From contig NZ_FYDE01000005.1 of the NCBI RefSeq assembly GCF_900186535.1, positions 410,895-474,894 of the forward strand: a DNA stretch of 64,000 nt. Reading direction: 5' to 3'. The stretch is from Marasmitruncus massiliensis. Its GTDB lineage: Bacteria > Bacillota > Clostridia > Oscillospirales > Ruminococcaceae. Position numbers and translations under genes: made by a program. The notes under the pieces were generated by a model that was not told where the DNA came from, did not search any database, and was given only the letters and a program-made list of their open reading frames with translations. Below, piece by piece: positions 27,471 to 35,622 of the stretch (its first letter is position 1; every line of letters starts with the position of its first letter).

Positions 27471-27603
27471 GACTCATCCAGCAAGATTGTATAAACCACT
27501 AAATGTTCTTTTCGGCATTTAGTCAATTTGATCTCTCCGAACTCATGATATCTGTGTAAAAAAGGACGCCGCGGGTTAAAGCTGGCGAGAAAGAGCGATG
27601 GAC

Positions 27604-28143
27604 CTATTTCTTAAAAATGCTTCGCCGGTTGACGTCAAGCTGTGCCGAAGAGATATGGATGATTGTCTCCTCCGCGGCGGATAGAAAGGCAACGGCACAG
27701 ACCAGCCAAAGCAGCGAAATCTGATTCCAAATCAAAAGGATTGGCGCTGTGAAAACAAGGAATCCCGTCAGTTTGTTTCCCCATGTATGCAAAATCGCGA
27801 AGGAACGGTATTTACACGCGGCGATTGCCATGTTTACAAAGCGGACAAGCGTGATGAGCACAAGGCAAGGGACAAAACGGCGGATTTCTCCGCCGTAATG
27901 CATAACCGCCCAGATGATGACGGCCGCAAAGAAAAGCAGGTCCGCGGCGGAATCCAGCCTTGCGCCGAGCTCGCTCTGCGTCTGCGTTTTGCGCGCGATA
28001 TAGCCGTCCAAAACATCTGTAAAACCGCAGAGAAGGTAAAGAAACAGGAACAGAGTCTGCCGTTGTGCCGCGAAAAGCAATGGCAGAAAAAGTACGATTC
28101 TTACAGCCGTAATGATATTTGGAATATGTTTCAATCCGATCAC
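27604..28143 (-). CDS. CDP-alcohol phosphatidyltransferase family protein
   Basis: 179 residues with five to six membrane spans. The family catalytic motif DG-x2-AR-x8-G-x3-D-x3-D is present as VLDGYIARKTQTQSELGARL followed by DSAADLLFF. Makes a phospholipid head group by displacing CMP from CDP-diacylglycerol. Could be phosphatidylglycerophosphate synthase or a related enzyme; the acceptor alcohol cannot be read from the motif. Not in an obvious operon. Confidence 0.88.
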   Translation of the reverse strand: MIGLKHIPNIITAVRIVLFLPLLFAAQRQTLFLFLYLLCGFTDVLDGYIARKTQTQSELGARLDSAADLLFFAAVIIWAVMHYGGEIRRFVPCLVLITLVRFVNMAIAACKYRSFAILHTWGNKLTGFLVFTAPILLIWNQISLLWLVCAVAFLSAAEETIIHISSAQLDVNRRSIFKK

Positions 28144-28251
28144 CTTTTTACTTGATTTTTATTTCTCTGTAATGAAACAGGACATTCTGCTGTCTGGTTT
28201 TCAATGCTATGATCATGCTGTCAAAGAAAAACAAGAAAAGAGGATAGCAGC

Positions 28252-28362
28252 ATGCAGTATGAAATGGCGGAGTTGGATCAAAAGATTATAGTAAGGGTAT
28301 GCGCCCGCACCCAAAACAGCGACCCGGCAGGCGCGGTTTCTATTGATGTGGCTGTCAAATAA
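28252..28362 (+). pseudogene. Remnant of a GyrI-like (AraC effector-binding) domain gene
   Basis: A 36-codon frame starting MQYEMAELDQKIIVRVCART, with AGAGG before the ATG. The start resembles the N-terminus of GyrI-like domain proteins (M-x-YEIVELEEKIVVGL-type), which are normally about 150 residues. The frame ends after SDPAGAVSIDVAVK; that end also looks like the C-terminal strand of the family, so an in-frame internal deletion is possible. The rest of 28144-28692 holds a terminator and the lacI promoter but no other gene. Confidence 0.5.
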
Positions 28363-28451
28363 CGGAAGGATTAAGATACTTGAAGCGATGCCTCAAAAGG
28401 AAGAATTGGTGCGTTTCTCAACCTGTGGATAACGTTTTAAATTTCATTTTT

Positions 28452-28481
28452 AAGAGCGTGATACCATTCATGCTCTTTTTT
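28452..28481 (+). terminator. Rho-independent terminator
   Basis: AAGAGC(G)TGA / TCA(T)GCTCTT with loop TACCAT followed by TTTT; it insulates the second LacI promoter from upstream plus-strand transcription. Confidence 0.75.
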
Positions 28482-28610
28482 CCCAGTATATCATTCATGT
28501 GGTGTTGCGAAAAGGATATTTAATTTTGTTAAATTTATATCAAAAAATTGTCATCCTGTACCAATATTTTACCTGAGGTTTGTATTTTCTTCTGATTCTT
28601 TTGAGATTTC

Positions 28611-28659
28611 TTGACAAACTCAAAAATAAGTATAAAATTGCATTAGTCAATCGATTGCC
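28611..28659 (+). promoter_or_regulatory. Promoter and operator of the second LacI gene
   Basis: TTGACA (28611-28616), 16 bases, TAAAAT (28633-28638). The perfect palindrome CAATCGATTG (28648-28657, with CC following) lies at about +3. The same core recurs twice upstream of the TRAP operon at 29829 and 29908. Confidence 0.78.
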
Positions 28660-28692
28660 ATAGCAAATTGTTTGACTGATAGAGGAGACACC

Positions 28693-29769
28693 ATGAAAAA
28701 CAATGTAACGATTTATGATATCGCAAAGCGATTGGGAATATCCCCCAGCACGGTTTCGCGTGTGCTGAACAATTCTTCCCATCCCGTAAAGCAGGAAGTC
28801 CGCGAGCGTGTGCTGGCCGCCGCAAAAGAGATGGACTATGTGCTCAACGCACAGGCGCGCAACCTGAAAAAACAGATGAACCCAACCGTCGGTGTGATCC
28901 TTCCCTCTATCGCAAATCCATTTTACCCTTCGATTGTGCGGGGCATTGAAGACGAGGCTATGCGGCGCAACTATTATATCGCGATTTCCAGCTGTGACAA
29001 AGACCCCCGCCGCACCGACCAGTATGTGCAGAGCATGTTGGAGCAGAATATGCGCGGGATCATAGCCATCTATCTGGAATATCTGCCGCAGAGCCTTGCC
29101 AATTATGTGCAGCGGGGGGGGCAGGTCATCAGTGTTGTAACTGACGGTGTACTGTGCGAAAACGCGCATAACATCGTGGTTGATAAGGTCTTGGAAGCGC
29201 GGCAGGCAGTGGAACACCTGATCGGGCTTGGCCACCGCCGTATTGCAAATCTGATGAATGAACTTGACAGCCAGCTCCGCCGCAAAAGGCTGGAAGGCTA
29301 TTTTACCGCGCTGAAAAATGCCGGCATTGAAATCAAGAAAGATTACCTCTATATATATGGGCAGGACATCCCCGCCTTTGGGGATGAATCTGCGGAAAGT
29401 GTAAAAGTCGGCTATGAGCTGGCCCGGAAAATGCTTGAACGAACCCCTGAAGTCACCGGTATCCTGTGTATGAACGATATGATGGCGTTAGGCGTCATCA
29501 AGGCGCTGAGGGAGAACGGCAGGCAGATTCCCGAGGATTATTCGATTGTCAGCTTCGACGACCTGTTTTTTGCCGACTGTATCGAGCCGAGCCTCACTAC
29601 CATGCGGGTGGAAAAATACCAGTGGGGAAAGGCGATGGCCCGCTACCTGTTTGAAATCTTGGAGAATCCCGGTGCGGAATCAGGTACTGCCATGAAGGTG
29701 CAGAAAGTTCTGACGCCTTCCGCTCTTGTTGTTCGCGGCAGCACTGCCCCGCCCAGATGCGAAAACTAG
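28693..29769 (+). CDS. LacI-family regulator of the second TRAP/isomerase operon
   Basis: 358 residues. Helix-turn-helix TIYDIAKRLGISPSTVSRVL and hinge followed by a periplasmic-binding-like core (GVILPSIANPFYPSIVRGIE; GILCMNDMMALGVIKALREN; YSIVSFDDLFFADCIEPSLT). ATG 28693 has AGAGGAGA upstream. A G8 run (29114-29121) lies within codons for Arg-Gly-Gly. Operators of a common AATCGATTGCC core at its own promoter and at the downstream dctP promoter support autoregulation and control of the TRAP/isomerase operon. Confidence 0.92.
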   Translation: MKNNVTIYDIAKRLGISPSTVSRVLNNSSHPVKQEVRERVLAAAKEMDYVLNAQARNLKKQMNPTVGVILPSIANPFYPSIVRGIEDEAMRRNYYIAISSCDKDPRRTDQYVQSMLEQNMRGIIAIYLEYLPQSLANYVQRGGQVISVVTDGVLCENAHNIVVDKVLEARQAVEHLIGLGHRRIANLMNELDSQLRRKRLEGYFTALKNAGIEIKKDYLYIYGQDIPAFGDESAESVKVGYELARKMLERTPEVTGILCMNDMMALGVIKALRENGRQIPEDYSIVSFDDLFFADCIEPSLTTMRVEKYQWGKAMARYLFEILENPGAESGTAMKVQKVLTPSALVVRGSTAPPRCEN

Positions 29770-29822
29770 GGGTATCCTTCCGGCAGAGCGATTTTTGAAA
29801 ATCTGTCGGGGTTGCTCGTAAG

Positions 29823-29921
29823 AAAAAAGGAAATCGATTGCCTAAATAATACTTTTGCTATTTTATTTTGAGAATGTAATTCTTTTGAGAATGTAATTCT
29901 TAAAAAAGGAAATCGATTGCC
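29823..29921 (+). promoter_or_regulatory. Double operator and tandem-repeat promoter of the second TRAP operon
   Basis: Two exact copies of a 20-base unit ending in GGAAATCGATTGCC (29823-29842 and 29902-29921) flank two exact tandem copies of TTTTGAGAATGTAATTC (29866-29882, 29883-29899). The tandem repeat supplies TTGAGA (29868-29873), an 18-base spacer and TGTAAT (29892-29897). The second operator then covers about +1 to +17, and the first lies 79 bases upstream, a geometry that suits looping repression. Confidence 0.7.
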
Positions 29922-29995
29922 ATTAATTCTGGTCCAAAGAGGCGCAAGCCTCTGGAAAATATAATTCCCCTAATCAGGGAAAGGAGAAAACGTTC

Positions 29996-31075
29996 ATGAA
30001 AAAGCATGTATCAGTCTTTGCTATGATGATCGCACTTTCCATGCTGGCTACCGGATGCGGCGGTTCAGCCGCGTCAACCGCACCCGCGGTTTCCTCCGCG
30101 CCTGCGTCTTCTTCCGCGAATGCCGAATCCGCGGCATCTTCCGCGGATTCCAAAGCGGCTCCGCAGGTTGTCCTGATCGGCGCTCACGTCAACACGGTGG
30201 ACAGTTCCTATCAGGCGGGCATGGAAGCCATGAAGGAAAAGCTGGAAGAACTCTCCGGCGGCACCATGACCATGGAGATCCACGGCAACGGCGAGCTCGG
30301 CGGGAACGAAGCCGAACTGGTTGAAAAAATGGCGACCGGTACTGTGGACATCATTGTTTCCGCGCCGAATTTCGTTGCCACGAGCGGCGTACCCGAAGCC
30401 GACCTGTTTAGTATCCCGTTTCTTTACTCCAGCCTTGACCACTGGAAAAAAGTAGTTACCGGCGAAGTAGGGCAGACCATTTCCGACAAGATCGACCAGG
30501 CAGGCGCATTCCATTCCCTCGGCTACTGGAGCTGCGGCACCCGCCAGTATTTCGGCGTAAAGCCCATTACGCAGGCTGCCGACCTTAAGGGTGTTAAAAT
30601 CCGTGTGCAGGATTCCGAAGCGGTTCGTAACGTCTGGAGCGCGCTTGGCGCAAACCCCACCACGCTTGCTTACAACGAACTGTACAGCGGTTTGCAGAAC
30701 AACGTCATCGACGCCGCGGAAAATGACCTTGGTAATATTCTGCTGCAGAAATTCTATGAGGCCGGCCCCTATGTCTCTTTGACCAACCATGATATTGCGA
30801 CCCGCATCTATCTGATGGGCGCGAACAACTACAACACCCTCACCGACGAGCAGAGAGCATGGGTGGACGAGGCCGCGAAATACAGCTGCGAACAGGAATG
30901 GGCCTTTGATGAAAAGCTGAATCAGGATGCGCTCGAGAAGATTAAGGAGAACGGCGGTATCGTAAATGAGCTTGACACCTCCGAACTGATCAATCTCTGT
31001 GCAGATGCGCGTGCCAAAGCAGCTGAAAAGCTTGGCGTTTCCGATCTGCTCGATAAAATCAACGCGGCGGCTTAA
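29996..31075 (+). CDS. dctP: TRAP transporter solute-binding lipoprotein (DctP family), second system
   Basis: 359 residues with lipoprotein signal (lipobox LATGC), a Ser/Ala-rich linker and DctP fold. Segments: EIHGNGELGGNEAELVEKMA, DLFSIPFLYSSLDHWKKV, and DLKGVKIRVQDSEAVRNVW with the carboxylate-binding Arg. AGGAGA precedes the ATG. Shares an operon with dctQ, dctM, an isomerase-family enzyme and an AEC transporter, so the ligand is probably an acidic or sugar-derived compound, not identifiable from sequence. Confidence 0.94.
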   Translation: MKKHVSVFAMMIALSMLATGCGGSAASTAPAVSSAPASSSANAESAASSADSKAAPQVVLIGAHVNTVDSSYQAGMEAMKEKLEELSGGTMTMEIHGNGELGGNEAELVEKMATGTVDIIVSAPNFVATSGVPEADLFSIPFLYSSLDHWKKVVTGEVGQTISDKIDQAGAFHSLGYWSCGTRQYFGVKPITQAADLKGVKIRVQDSEAVRNVWSALGANPTTLAYNELYSGLQNNVIDAAENDLGNILLQKFYEAGPYVSLTNHDIATRIYLMGANNYNTLTDEQRAWVDEAAKYSCEQEWAFDEKLNQDALEKIKENGGIVNELDTSELINLCADARAKAAEKLGVSDLLDKINAAA

Positions 31076-31081
31076 TCAGAA

Positions 31082-31123
31082 AAAATCTGCCCTGCAGCGG
31101 CGAAACGCTGCAGAGCAGATTTT
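31082..31123 (+). terminator. Intercistronic hairpin after the second dctP
   Basis: AAAATCTGC-CC-TGCAGCG / CGCTGCA-GA-GCAGATTTT with loop GCGAAA, between dctP and dctQ. Partial terminator or stabiliser. Confidence 0.65.
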
Positions 31124-31167
31124 AAAAACAGTCATTTCATTCAACACACGGATAGGAGTTGAGTTCC

Positions 31168-31686
31168 TTGCTGAGAAAGATCTGCAACTTGTTTGAAAAG
31201 GCAGAAATTTTCCTTGGCGCTGCTGCGATTGTATTGTTTTTCCTGTGTACCGCATGGCAGGTAATTTCCCGTCTGATCGGGGTGCCCGCGGCATTTACTG
31301 AGGAAATCGCCAACACAAGCTTTGCATGGGCGACTTTTATGGGAGCGGCTGTACTGCTGCGGCACAATGAGCATTTCAGCTTTTCCGCTTTCAGTGCCAA
31401 GCTGAATGGCAAGGCATTTCTGGTTAACGAGTCCATCATTCTGATTCTTCTGCTTGGGTTCAGCGCTTTAATTGCTGTTCACGGCACACAGCTGACCATG
31501 CAGTTTGCCACATGGAGATTTACGTCGCTGCCCAAGGTCAGCAGGGCATGGGGCTGGCTCTGCATGCCGGTATGCGGCTACACATCTGTTCTGTACTGCG
31601 TTGAGAATATCATCAAATTCGTAAAAGACCCGTCCAGCAGAAAGATTCACGATGAGCTGGAAGAAATTGAAAGCGAGGTGGCGTAA
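31168..31686 (+). CDS. dctQ: TRAP transporter small permease (DctQ family), second system
   Basis: 172 residues, four predicted spans, with TSFAWATFMGAAVLLRHNEH after span 2 as expected for DctQ. I choose TTG at 31168, nine bases after AGGAG; a TTG at 31159 abuts the ribosome site. Ends in a charged tail (DELEEIESEVA). Two bases separate it from dctM. Confidence 0.9.
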   Translation: MLRKICNLFEKAEIFLGAAAIVLFFLCTAWQVISRLIGVPAAFTEEIANTSFAWATFMGAAVLLRHNEHFSFSAFSAKLNGKAFLVNESIILILLLGFSALIAVHGTQLTMQFATWRFTSLPKVSRAWGWLCMPVCGYTSVLYCVENIIKFVKDPSSRKIHDELEEIESEVA

Positions 31687-31688
31687 CC

Positions 31689-32972
31689 ATGTGGGTTTTA
31701 GTAATCGTATTTCTGCTGCTGCTCGCAATGGGCATGCCCATTGCTTATATCCTGGGCGTAGTAGCGGTAGTCGGCATCTCACAGCTGGGGAGCATCCCGC
31801 TCATCACGGTTGTGCAGAAGATGTTTACCGGCCTGAACAGCTTCACGCTGCTGGCGGTTCCCCTGTTTGTTCTGGCCGCCAATATTATGAACCGCGGTAA
31901 AATCAGTGAAAAGCTGATCGAATTTTCCGATGGCGTTGTGGGGCATTTTGCGGGCGGCCTTGCCTATACGAACGTGCTGGTCTCCATGCTGTTCGCAGGC
32001 ATTTCCGGCTCCTCCCAGGCCGACACCGCCGGTATCGGCAAAATCCTGATCCCCGGCATGATCAAAGAGGGCTATTCCAAGGAAACCTCGGTTGGCGTTA
32101 CGGCGGCGTCCTCTACCATAGGAATCATCATTCCGCCCTCCATTCCGATGGTCGTTTATTCCAGCGTGGCGGGTGCTTCCATCGGCGCGCTGTTTCTGGG
32201 CGGCATCGTCCCGGGTATCCTGATCGGTCTGGGGCAGATGTTTATCATCTGGATGGGCAATAAGAAATATCACTACCCCAAGCATGAACGCCTGACATTC
32301 AAAAAAATGCTGCGGCTGACACTGGTAAGTGTTCCTGCCCTGCTTACCCCGGTTATCATCATCGGTGGAGTGTCTGCGGGTATCTGCACCGCTACGGAAA
32401 GCGCCTGTGTCGCCTGTATCTACGCGCTGATCCTTGGTGTATTTGTGTTTAAGACCATTACGCTGAAGGATGCCAAACCGCTGCTCCTGGATACGCTCAA
32501 AGTCAGCGGCGCGTCGCTGTTTGCTTTGGCAACCGCCAATGCGCTCGGACAGCTGCTCAGCTACTACAATGTCAATCAAATGGTGGGCAGTTTCTTCACC
32601 AGCAACCTCAACAATAAATTTGCCTTCCTCATCGCGGTTATTCTCTTCTATTTATTCCTTGGGACGTTTATGGACGCAATCCCGGCCATGATCCTGTTTG
32701 TTCCGGTGCTGCTGCCTGTAGCAACATCTTTCGGAATCTCCGCCGTACAGCTTGGCCTTATCATCGTTATCACGCTGGCTGTGGGACAGGTTACACCGCC
32801 TTACGGCCTCTGCCTGCTGATCGCCGGCAAAATTGGCAATATGCCTGTACATAAAGCATTTGTGGCAGTTGCCCCCTATATTGCGGTGTCCGTGGTTGTG
32901 GTCACAATCATTGCGTTCTTCCCGGATATTGCGTTTGGTATCCCAAAATTGCTGCAGCCCACATGGTTTTAA
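31689..32972 (+). CDS. dctM: TRAP transporter large permease (DctM family), second system
   Basis: 427 residues, hydrophobic throughout. DctM signatures: LFAGISGSSQADTAGIGKIL, SSTIGIIIPPSIPMVVYSSV and VGQVTPPYGLCLLIAGKI. GAGGTG lies upstream within the dctQ end. Works with the preceding dctQ and dctP as an ion-driven importer. Confidence 0.94.
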   Translation: MWVLVIVFLLLLAMGMPIAYILGVVAVVGISQLGSIPLITVVQKMFTGLNSFTLLAVPLFVLAANIMNRGKISEKLIEFSDGVVGHFAGGLAYTNVLVSMLFAGISGSSQADTAGIGKILIPGMIKEGYSKETSVGVTAASSTIGIIIPPSIPMVVYSSVAGASIGALFLGGIVPGILIGLGQMFIIWMGNKKYHYPKHERLTFKKMLRLTLVSVPALLTPVIIIGGVSAGICTATESACVACIYALILGVFVFKTITLKDAKPLLLDTLKVSGASLFALATANALGQLLSYYNVNQMVGSFFTSNLNNKFAFLIAVILFYLFLGTFMDAIPAMILFVPVLLPVATSFGISAVQLGLIIVITLAVGQVTPPYGLCLLIAGKIGNMPVHKAFVAVAPYIAVSVVVVTIIAFFPDIAFGIPKLLQPTWF

Positions 32973-32990
32973 GACAAGGAGACTCATTGA

Positions 32991-34385
32991 ATGGAAAAAA
33001 CAAAAGTTGCGGTTGTCACGCTGGGTGATACCCGCAGAGAATTTTACCAAAAGCGCGCGCAGATTGCCGAGGCGGAAATTGCCAAGGTAAAAGAGGTCTT
33101 CGGCGGCAAATACGACCTGTTTATGCCGGATATCGTATTTGATACCGAGGAATGCCAGATAGCCGCGGACCAGATCCGCAGCCGCGGCATCAGCGCTGTA
33201 ATTCTGCACGTTCCGATCTGGGCAACACCCAGCCTTGCATTTCGCATTGCGTACTGCACGGAACTTCCGGTTCTGCTGCTGGGTAATAAAAAGCGCGATA
33301 CGTCAAGCCTCGTAACACTGCTGGCTGTGGCCGGTATGCTGGACCAGACCGGCAAAAGCTGTATCCGTGTTTCGGGCGAGTTCTTTGACGATACCATCCA
33401 AAAGCAAGTGGACGATTATGTTGCGGCCTGTTCGCTTGTGGACGGTATCCGCCGCTCAAGCTACGGCATGATTGGGGGGCGAAGCATCGGCATCGGTACC
33501 ACGGTTGCTGACCCGAGCCAGTGGCAGGCCGTTTTCGGCACGGAATTTGACCACTGCGACCAGTTTGAAATTGTCTACCGTGCGCAGACACTGGATGACG
33601 CAAGGGTGCAGCAGCATCTGGATTGGGTCAAAGCCAACATTCACACAATCGAGTTCGGCGGCCTTTTCACAAAGGACACCCTTGAACTTCAGGTGCGCAG
33701 CTATCTGGCGCTCAAGGATATGGCGGCTGAGAAACATTACGATTTTATGGGAATCAAATGCCAGCAGGACATGAGCGACCATTTTGTCCTGCAATGCCTC
33801 GGTGTGGCCCTGCTCAACAATACCTATGACGCGGAGGGTCCCAAGCAGGCAATTCCCACCTCGTGCGAATGCGACTGCGACGGCGCCATGACCATGCGCA
33901 TTCTGAACCTGTGCGCAAAGGGCCAGCCATCCTGCCTGCTCGATATTAAATATTTTGACGGCAAGGAAAAAGAGTTCGTCCTGGCCAACTGTGGCAGCGT
34001 TGCCCCCTATTTCGCAGACCCCGATGATTCCGGCAGCGCCTTAAAGAAGGTTGCTCTGCTGCCCCATATTTTCGGCCTCGCGGGCGGCGCCTCCATCCAG
34101 ATGATCGCCAAACCCGGAAAGGTGACTGTCGCCCGCCTGTTCCGCAGCAACGGCAAGTATGTGCTGGGATGCTTTGAGGGCGTCACTGAAATGCGTCCCC
34201 TTGAAGAACTGAAAAAAACCACCTGGTGTTATCCCCACGCGTTTGTACGCGCCGATGCGGACTATGAGAAGTTTTTCCAGACCATCAACTCCAACCATCT
34301 GCACATGGCTTACGGGAGCTATGCAAAGGTGCTGGAACTGTTCTGCCGGATGGTGGGTATCGAATATATCTGCTACAACAAATAG
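32991..34385 (+). CDS. L-fucose/L-arabinose isomerase family protein
   Basis: 464 residues of the FucI/AraA fold. A Rossmann-like N-terminal part (KVAVVTLGDTRREFYQK; ILHVPIWATPSLAFRIAY) is followed by GIKCQQDMSDHFVLQCLGVAL and PTSCECDCDGAMTMRILNLC, which carries candidate Mn-binding acidic residues. The C-terminal domain includes HIFGLAGGASIQMIAKPGKV. It should interconvert an aldose and ketose or a related sugar derivative. It is co-transcribed with a TRAP importer, which usually takes up acids, so an unusual substrate is possible. No kinase or aldolase partner lies nearby. Confidence 0.85.
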   Translation: MEKTKVAVVTLGDTRREFYQKRAQIAEAEIAKVKEVFGGKYDLFMPDIVFDTEECQIAADQIRSRGISAVILHVPIWATPSLAFRIAYCTELPVLLLGNKKRDTSSLVTLLAVAGMLDQTGKSCIRVSGEFFDDTIQKQVDDYVAACSLVDGIRRSSYGMIGGRSIGIGTTVADPSQWQAVFGTEFDHCDQFEIVYRAQTLDDARVQQHLDWVKANIHTIEFGGLFTKDTLELQVRSYLALKDMAAEKHYDFMGIKCQQDMSDHFVLQCLGVALLNNTYDAEGPKQAIPTSCECDCDGAMTMRILNLCAKGQPSCLLDIKYFDGKEKEFVLANCGSVAPYFADPDDSGSALKKVALLPHIFGLAGGASIQMIAKPGKVTVARLFRSNGKYVLGCFEGVTEMRPLEELKKTTWCYPHAFVRADADYEKFFQTINSNHLHMAYGSYAKVLELFCRMVGIEYICYNK

Positions 34386-34411
34386 GCGCGTCCGCAAAAA
34401 GGAAGTAGGCT

Positions 34412-35356
34412 ATGCAAATTGATATGCAGGTCCTGATCAGACAGCTTGAGACCTTTCTGGTTCTGATCTTGTTCGGGTTTCTGGCAAACAAAATACATCT
34501 GCTTACAGATGAACTGCACGACAAACTCAATTCGATTCTGATGCGGGTTGTCATACCGGCGCTCCTCATCTCCACCATGGCGGGCGGCAGCGGGGAGGAG
34601 AATTTTCGTCTGCTGCTCCCCATGCTGGCGGGAGGCGTTCTGCTGTTCGGTTTTCTGGCGGCTGCCGGCCTGCTCAGCGCCAAGCTGATGGGATTTTTGG
34701 GAGATAAGCGGGATGTCCAGATCGCCGTTATGTCATTCAGCAGCCTTGGGTTTTTCGGAATTCCGCTTGTGTCCGCGCTGCTTGGCGGCACCGGGACCGC
34801 TGCGTTTGGGATTTTCTCCATCGTGGATAACCTTACCGTGTGGACCATCGGGCTGGTGCTCTCGCGCGGAGAATCTGGGAAAGGAAGCGGTACGTCCTTC
34901 CGGCAGAGTTTTCAGAAATTCATCCAGCCGGCGACCATTGCCGTTTTTATCGGCCTGCTGCTGATGGTCTTGCGTGTTCCGTCTGACAACCTGTTGATGC
35001 AGTCGCTTTCGGGCATCGGGAACTGCTCCAACCCGCTTGCAATGCTGTGCATCGGCGCAAGCATTGCGCGAAGCGACCTGCGCCGTCTCTATCTGGGTTG
35101 GCCTTCGCTGAGCGTCGTACTGGTTAAAATGATTCTCAGCCCGCTGCTGGTATATCGTGTTGCCGTATGGCTCGGTGTGTATCCGCCCGCGGCCGTCTCT
35201 CTGACGCTGATCGCGTGTCTGCCTTCCAGCAGCATGTTTTCCCTGATGTGCCGGGACAACGGCAACACAGAGGTGGACTATGCAACGCAGGCAGCCATTA
35301 TCACGGTGTTTTGCAGCCTGTTCACCATCCCGCTGGTGGCATGGCTGCTCCGGTAG
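34412..35356 (+). CDS. AEC family transporter (auxin efflux carrier-like permease)
   Basis: 314 residues with about ten membrane spans in two inverted halves. AEC family features include the N-terminal LFGFLANKIHLL and the C-terminal TLIACLPSSSMFSLMCRDNG. Members export or exchange small organic acids such as malate. The position at the end of the TRAP/isomerase operon suggests it exports a product or provides a second route for the same compound. Direction and substrate unknown. Confidence 0.88.
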   Translation: MQIDMQVLIRQLETFLVLILFGFLANKIHLLTDELHDKLNSILMRVVIPALLISTMAGGSGEENFRLLLPMLAGGVLLFGFLAAAGLLSAKLMGFLGDKRDVQIAVMSFSSLGFFGIPLVSALLGGTGTAAFGIFSIVDNLTVWTIGLVLSRGESGKGSGTSFRQSFQKFIQPATIAVFIGLLLMVLRVPSDNLLMQSLSGIGNCSNPLAMLCIGASIARSDLRRLYLGWPSLSVVLVKMILSPLLVYRVAVWLGVYPPAAVSLTLIACLPSSSMFSLMCRDNGNTEVDYATQAAIITVFCSLFTIPLVAWLLR

Positions 35357-35378
35357 TATGGCTTGAAAAGTGAGGAGC

Positions 35379-35412
35379 AGCCGGCAGGATTTCTTTTGGA
35401 ATCCTGCCGGCT
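35379..35412 (+). terminator. Hairpin after the AEC gene
   Basis: AGCCGGCAGGATT / AATCCTGCCGGCT, a perfect 13-base stem with an 8-base loop, but no immediate U-tract; a weaker GCCG/CGGC hairpin with TTCTTTT follows at about 35417-35437. Together they probably end the operon. Confidence 0.65.
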
Positions 35413-35448
35413 GTGTGCCGTTAAAATGCGGCTTCTTTTATCTGCCCC

Positions 35449-35477
35449 TTGAAAAAAGAGAAAAAATAAAGTATACT
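35449..35477 (+). promoter_or_regulatory. Promoter of the peptide ABC operon
   Basis: TTGAAA (35449-35454), 17 bases, TATACT (35472-35477). Transcription should start near 35484, giving a leader of about 139 bases. Confidence 0.75.
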
Positions 35478-35484
35478 ATAAGAA

Positions 35485-35580
35485 ATGCAACTATGGGGTT
35501 GTGGAAGATGACAATGTCACTACGCAGCTCCTTATTTTTTACAGGCCGTGGTTTATCACATTAAATCGGTGCTTTTTTTG
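35485..35580 (+). other. Leader of the peptide ABC operon with tiny ORFs and a terminator-like end
   Basis: The leader contains two very short frames (ATG at 35485, 8 codons; ATG about 35514 encoding MTMSLRSSLFFTGRGLSH) and, near 35540-35580, a weak stem followed by TTTTTTT. This could be an attenuator, but the stem is poor and no known riboswitch pattern is recognised. Confidence 0.3.
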
Positions 35581-35622
35581 CAGAATGGTGTTTAGTTTGA
35601 TTCATTTTTGGAGGGCAGACCA

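Noticed and set aside
29114-29121. G8 run in the second LacI gene as a phase-variation tract
   Set aside because: It encodes Arg-Gly-Gly in a normal position of the protein and is shorter; a length change would simply break the gene. Not supported beyond that.
35370-35564. 64-codon frame spanning terminator and promoter of the peptide operon
   Set aside because: It crosses the hairpin and the promoter, so only its last 18 codons could be translated from the mapped promoter.
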